Below, piece by piece: positions 62,967 through 64,000 of a stretch of DNA of 64,000 nucleotides (its first letter is position 1; the number at the start of each line of letters is the position of its first letter). The position numbers were made by a program, and so were the translations under genes. A model generated the notes under the pieces. It was not told the DNA's origin, ran no database searches, and worked only from the letters and a program-made list of their open reading frames with translations. This DNA comes from an actinobacterium SCGC AAA015-D07 (GTDB taxonomy: Bacteria > Actinomycetota > Acidimicrobiia > Actinomarinales > Actinomarinaceae): assembly GCA_000384495.1 (NCBI GenBank), contig ARQR01000002.1, positions 1 through 64,000 of the forward strand. Direction: 5' to 3'.

Positions 62967-63926
62967 GTGAAAAAAATAGTATTAAATGCTTGCGGTGTAA
63001 AGTCCCTAGGTGGATTAAAACTTTTCCTTGAATCTTTTGACTTTTTTTCAAAAACAGATTCAAAAATCTTTGTTTTGTACTCAGAGATAGAATTTTACAA
63101 AGATTTAAATAATCAATTTTATGAAAATCCAAGGGTCAAGTTTTACAAAACAACAAACAAAAGGTATCTTCATCCATTTTTAAATTATTTTTTACCTAAC
63201 AAAATCGTAGAGGAGATTAATAATTCAGATGCAATTATTCATTTCGGTAATTTTGGATTCAAAACACTAAAAAAGTCATTTGTACTAATTCAAAATATTC
63301 TTCCGCTAGTAAAAAGAGGTATTAGAAACTCAATTCTTAAAGTACTAATAAATAGAAGTATGACATTTTCTAATTTTATACTTATCCAGCTGGATCACTT
63401 AAAAGAAGACATAGATAAAAAATTTCATTCAAAAATTATTCAAATCGGTAAAACAACAAGTTCAGTGGTTGAAATATCAAATAAAAGTGGAAACATAGTT
63501 TTTTTTGGAAGTGATGTTGCAAATAAGAATTATAATTTTATGAAAAATGTTTTAAGTCAATTGCCAAATAAAAATAAGGTTACTGTTATAAACCCACCGA
63601 GGGATATGGAAAGTTTTAATATTGTAAATACAGAAACTCACGATGAAACTTTAAAAGTATTGTCCAATAATGAAATTTATTTTCATGCTAGTGAGCATGA
63701 AACAGTAGGTTTACCACTTTATGAAGCACAAAACCTTGGTTTAAAAGTTGTTGCACCAATAAGTTCATATACTCAGTACTTCAGTCCAGAAAGTGTCTTT
63801 CTATACAATATGGATGATCCCGAAGATGCTTTAAAAAAACTTGAAGATGCTCAGTCTTCAAGTATTGAAAAAATTGATACATTAAATTATTCAGAGAACT
63901 GGAAAATAGTATTAGATAACATCTAA
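62967..63926 (+). CDS. glycosyltransferase (GT4-like)
   Basis: About 319 residues. The N-terminal loop ACGVKSLGGLKLFLESFDF resembles GT-B acceptor domains. The C-terminal YFHASEHETVGLPLYEAQNL, GLKVVAP is the GT4 donor-site (EX7E-like) region. Start is GTG at 62967 (a TTG one codon earlier is also in frame). It lies next to nucleotide-sugar genes, so a role in a surface glycan is likely; the sugar is unknown. Overlaps the next convergent gene by 15 bases. Confidence 0.8.
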   Translation: MKKIVLNACGVKSLGGLKLFLESFDFFSKTDSKIFVLYSEIEFYKDLNNQFYENPRVKFYKTTNKRYLHPFLNYFLPNKIVEEINNSDAIIHFGNFGFKTLKKSFVLIQNILPLVKRGIRNSILKVLINRSMTFSNFILIQLDHLKEDIDKKFHSKIIQIGKTTSSVVEISNKSGNIVFFGSDVANKNYNFMKNVLSQLPNKNKVTVINPPRDMESFNIVNTETHDETLKVLSNNEIYFHASEHETVGLPLYEAQNLGLKVVAPISSYTQYFSPESVFLYNMDDPEDALKKLEDAQSSSIEKIDTLNYSENWKIVLDNI

Positions 63927-64000
63927 ATTATTAATAATTGATTTAGCCGTATAGTTATTAATAAATTTATCTTTATCAAATTTTTCAATTTTCTTAAACA
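63912..64000 (-). CDS. C-terminus of an unidentified protein, probably glycosyltransferase
   Basis: An open minus-strand frame enters from beyond the window and ends at TAA (63912-63914), encoding FKKIEKFDKDKFINNYTAKS and then IINNLDVI. This Lys/Asn-rich helical end resembles the last helix of GT4 glycosyltransferases, but 28 residues are too few to be sure. Confidence 0.4.
   Translation of the reverse strand, partial: FKKIEKFDKDKFINNYTAKSIINNLDVI

Noticed and set aside
1..64000. CRISPR arrays, transposases, integrases, toxin-antitoxin pairs, restriction-modification or other defence genes
   Set aside because: Looked for repeat-spacer arrays, inverted-repeat-bounded elements and known gene motifs; none seen.

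Overview
The window is dense, AT-rich bacterial chromosome (roughly one third G+C by eye). Gaps are tiny and many stop/start codons overlap. The gene set points to a low-GC marine actinobacterium of the Acidimicrobiia/'Candidatus Actinomarina' type. Supporting marks are SepF and YggT beside ftsZ, a DUF3040 membrane protein, an HNH nuclease and a MerR regulator ahead of mraZ, an mraW-type RNA element before rsmH, a Nif3/zinc-ribbon/RNase H operon and an F420-type luciferase-like oxidoreductase. The lineage is an inference; no 16S rRNA is present.

Layout. 1-3.7 kb: the 3' end of rapZ, then a glycolytic set (pgk, tpiA, gpmA), secG and tRNA-Leu with anticodon AAG. 3.7-4.2 kb: a decayed glutamine amidotransferase. 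4.2-9.4 kb (minus): a small conserved protein, dnaE, an RluD-like pseudouridine synthase, lspA and a TraR/DksA-like protein. 9.5-12.7 kb: ileS. 12.6-29.3 kb (minus): one long division and cell-wall (dcw) cluster running DUF3040, merR, HNH, mraZ, rsmH, ftsL-like, ftsI, murE, mraY, murD, ftsW, murG, murC, murB, ftsQ, ftsZ, pgeF, yggS, sepF, yggT; murF is not in it. 29.4-36.5 kb: small metabolic genes (threonine aldolase, ROK kinase, phosphoesterase, ilvD, queG). 36.5-49.8 kb (plus): a branched-chain amino-acid operon (leader peptide, attenuator, ilvB, ilvN, ilvC, leuA, leuB) running without a clear break into a nitroreductase, an rRNA/tRNA methyltransferase, a DnaQ-like exonuclease and a System I cytochrome c maturation set (ccmA, B, C, E, F, H, a TPR protein, G). 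49.8-50.2 kb: RNase P RNA and a strong hairpin. 50.2-58.2 kb: F420-type oxidoreductase, TauE/SafE permease, the Nif3 operon, an MMPL exporter and an exported M15-type peptidase. 58.1-64 kb: ppc and the edge of a surface-polysaccharide region (UDP-GlcNAc 2-epimerase, nucleotide-sugar dehydrogenase, glycosyltransferases).

How it works together. The dcw cluster supplies lipid I/II synthesis and the septal machinery, with mraZ under a recognisable sigma-70-type promoter that carries a repeated operator-like element. The ilv/leu operon would be controlled by ribosome-mediated attenuation through a 16-residue leader rich in Leu, Val and Ile. The ccm genes would mature c-type cytochromes for respiration.

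Most notable observations: (i) a repeated TANNNT - 6 to 8 nt - start codon arrangement before many first-in-operon genes, suggesting leaderless mRNAs are common here; (ii) FtsZ with a lysine-rich, histone-tail-like N-terminal extension and a second internal ribosome-binding site plus ATG; (iii) the ilv attenuator sharing a palindromic -10 element with the divergent queG; (iv) tRNA-Leu(AAG); (v) an RluD-like gene whose frame has no ATG/GTG/TTG before its conserved start and which may begin at ATT inside the lspA stop overlap. I found no CRISPR array, insertion sequence, prophage or recognisable defence system.
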